From the NCBI GenBank assembly GCA_014529385.2, contig JABFUD020000247.1, positions 1 to 59,795 on the forward strand: a DNA stretch of 59,795 nt. The letters are read 5' to 3'. Position 1 is the stretch's first letter. The number at the start of each line of letters is the position of its first letter. Shown here one piece after another: positions 58,500 through 59,795 of this stretch. The position numbers and the translations under genes were made by a program. The stretch comes from Adiantum capillus-veneris. Its lineage: Eukaryota > Streptophyta > Polypodiopsida > Polypodiales > Pteridaceae. Below the pieces are notes generated by a model that saw only the letters and a program-made list of their open reading frames with translations, was not told the origin of the DNA and searched no databases.

Positions 58500-58771
58500 C
58501 AACAAGTATCTCATATTTCATGTAAGCGGTTCAAAGCAAAGGCTCGAGCCTTGGGACAAATCATAGGTCTCCCGCCGGATTCCCCAAAGCCTCCTGTCTT
58601 GTATAACAATATATTCGAAGTTTTGGGGAAGACAAATCAAGAGGACCTTTTCACTTCCAAGATGGATACCATGCAGGTTCTAGCAGAAAAGGAGCCAATG
58701 GAAGAAGACAACCTGAATGGAAACTCTGGTGAGGAGTTCCTGGAGGCAGAAGAATTTGTCCCCCTTTCCCA

Positions 58772-59771
58772 ATGATGGATACTCTCTTTATTCAATCTTG
58801 GAATGTGAAGGGACTAAAACCCAGAAGAAGGGCACTCTCTTCTGGGAGGAAATGAAGAAAGAGAAGGTAGTCAATTGCACGGCCATCCAAGAACACCATT
58901 TGGATGCCCTGTGTAAGAGAAAACAGGCTGTAGGAAAAAAACTTATCTTTTATGGGGAAGGAAGCGACGGTTTCAGTGGTGTCTTGTTCATTATTGACAG
59001 AGATTTGGAGCCAAAGATGGTTCTAAACCACCCCTCCTGAAGAGTCCTTGGTGTTAGAATCAGATGGGACAATCAACCTATTACCATAGTAAATGTTTAC
59101 AGCCCCTGCAATGCAAAGGATAGAGCTAAACTGTGATGTAGCTTAGGGATACTCTGATCGAAGGGGAGTGGCTGATGGTTGGAGATTTCAATATGGTCGA
59201 GAAAAGCAAGGACAAAATAGGCGCCGCCAGTCTACTTGCTGGCTCAGAAAAGTCTAAATGGCTGAGATTATGTGAGAAGTGGGCTATGATTGACTTGTGG
59301 GAAGTGGGCCCATGGAACAGCATGCCTGGATTCACCTACACAAGCCTTCAGTGTGCTTGCACTGCCTCCCGTATGGATAGATGCTACTGCTCTCATCAAG
59401 CTGACTGGATCTCATCGACGCTAGAGATGAAGGTGATCTCAACAAAAACCCTCTCCGATCACATGCCAGTACACTTACAACTCAAGAAAGAAAAAGGGGG
59501 GGGGCAATCCCCGAGAGGAGAGAAAAAGCTTCTTGTTACAAGGACACACTTGTTCAAAGACCCTCTCTTCAGAAGCATCACCAAGAAAGCGTTGGGAAAG
59601 CTAAAGAAAGATGTGGGGATGAATAAACCTAGTGCTTGGAATATATTTGTTCGGATTGTACAAAAAGCTATCAAAAATTTGGGTCCTCGGGTAAAAAAAG
59701 CCAATGAGGCACATATCAAACATCTCGCACGTGTGCATAAGCAAATTGAGAGAAATGAGAAGACTTTTTAG
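58772..59771 (+). pseudogene. LINE ORF2 endonuclease domain, third copy
   Basis: Same domain with GDFN and SDH motifs. A private one-base deletion near 58817 (AAAACCC for AAAAACCC) changes the early frame. Cut by the window end. Confidence 0.8.
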
Positions 59772-59795
59772 AGACTTTAGGATCATTTCAAAAGG

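Larger units (their letters stand above)
41458..59795 (+). repeat. Third copy of the 18.4-kb block (direct)
   Basis: This is a direct repeat of 18445-36823. Unlike the palindrome arms, its upstream edge is continuous with a sensible TE2 5' end (LTR 40233, PBS 40499, leader), so this copy best represents the ancestral arrangement. It is cut by the window end about 40 bases before the point where the right arm passes into single-copy sequence. It has private one-base indels, for example at about 48032 and 48985, that split reading frames intact in the right arm. Confidence 0.95.

Noticed and set aside
1-59795. tRNA or rRNA genes
   Set aside because: Apart from PBS sequences and the SINE-like boxes I saw no tRNA-like or rRNA-like sequence.

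Overview
The window looks like nuclear DNA of a land plant. It has Ty1-copia LTR retrotransposons primed by initiator tRNA-Met, and a plant-type LINE whose first ORF has a DUF4283-like region plus a CCHC knuckle. It is A+T rich with long AT, CT and GT microsatellites. I see no bacterial operons, no rRNA or tRNA gene and no intact host gene. The species cannot be named from this sequence.

The dominant fact is architecture. One block of about 18.4 kb occurs three times: inverted at about 1-18372, direct at about 18445-36823, and direct again at about 41458-59795. The first two form a giant palindrome with a spacer of only about 72 bp. The second and third are offset by about 23.01-23.02 kb along their whole length. 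Between them lies about 4.6 kb of single-copy sequence (36824-41457). The window's two ends fall within about 40 bp of the same point of the block. Differences between copies are mostly isolated one- or two-base indels, many in homopolymers, so a fold-back, tandem or circular assembly effect must be considered beside a real recent triplication.

Content of the block, read in the orientation of the third copy: (a) an old copia element, TE2, with LTR, PBS and leader in the single-copy part and degenerate gag/protease in the block; (b) an antisense insertion in TE2 with a TATA-like promoter and two small ORFs, B (72 aa) and A (50 aa); (c) a TE2 RNase H remnant; (d) a second copia element, TE1, with a 192-bp 5' LTR, PBS, gag, protease, integrase, reverse transcriptase and part of RNase H, which ends abruptly in a 90-bp minisatellite and has no 3' LTR; (e) a 2.7-kb array built around the 20-mer TTGGACAAGTGGTGGACCTT; (f) about 2.7 kb of unassigned sequence with a decayed coding remnant; (g) a possible SINE; (h) a LINE with tandem repeats in its 5' UTR, two-part ORF1 and the endonuclease part of ORF2.

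All three copies share the inactivating lesions of TE1 (an amber codon in gag, an internal integrase deletion, an RT/RNase H frameshift, a lost 3' end) and of the LINE (two ORF1 frameshifts). The elements were therefore dead before the block was multiplied. Extra frameshifts seen in one copy only are probably sequence error.

The most interesting material is the A/B small-ORF family. A second, clearly diverged A-B pair sits in the single-copy region (39679-40110) with the opposite order. Over half of the amino acids shared between the two loci use different codons, the pattern expected of a conserved protein. A and B also resemble each other. I do not recognise the family. The second notable signal is the 20-mer array, where the core stays constant in unrelated flanks.
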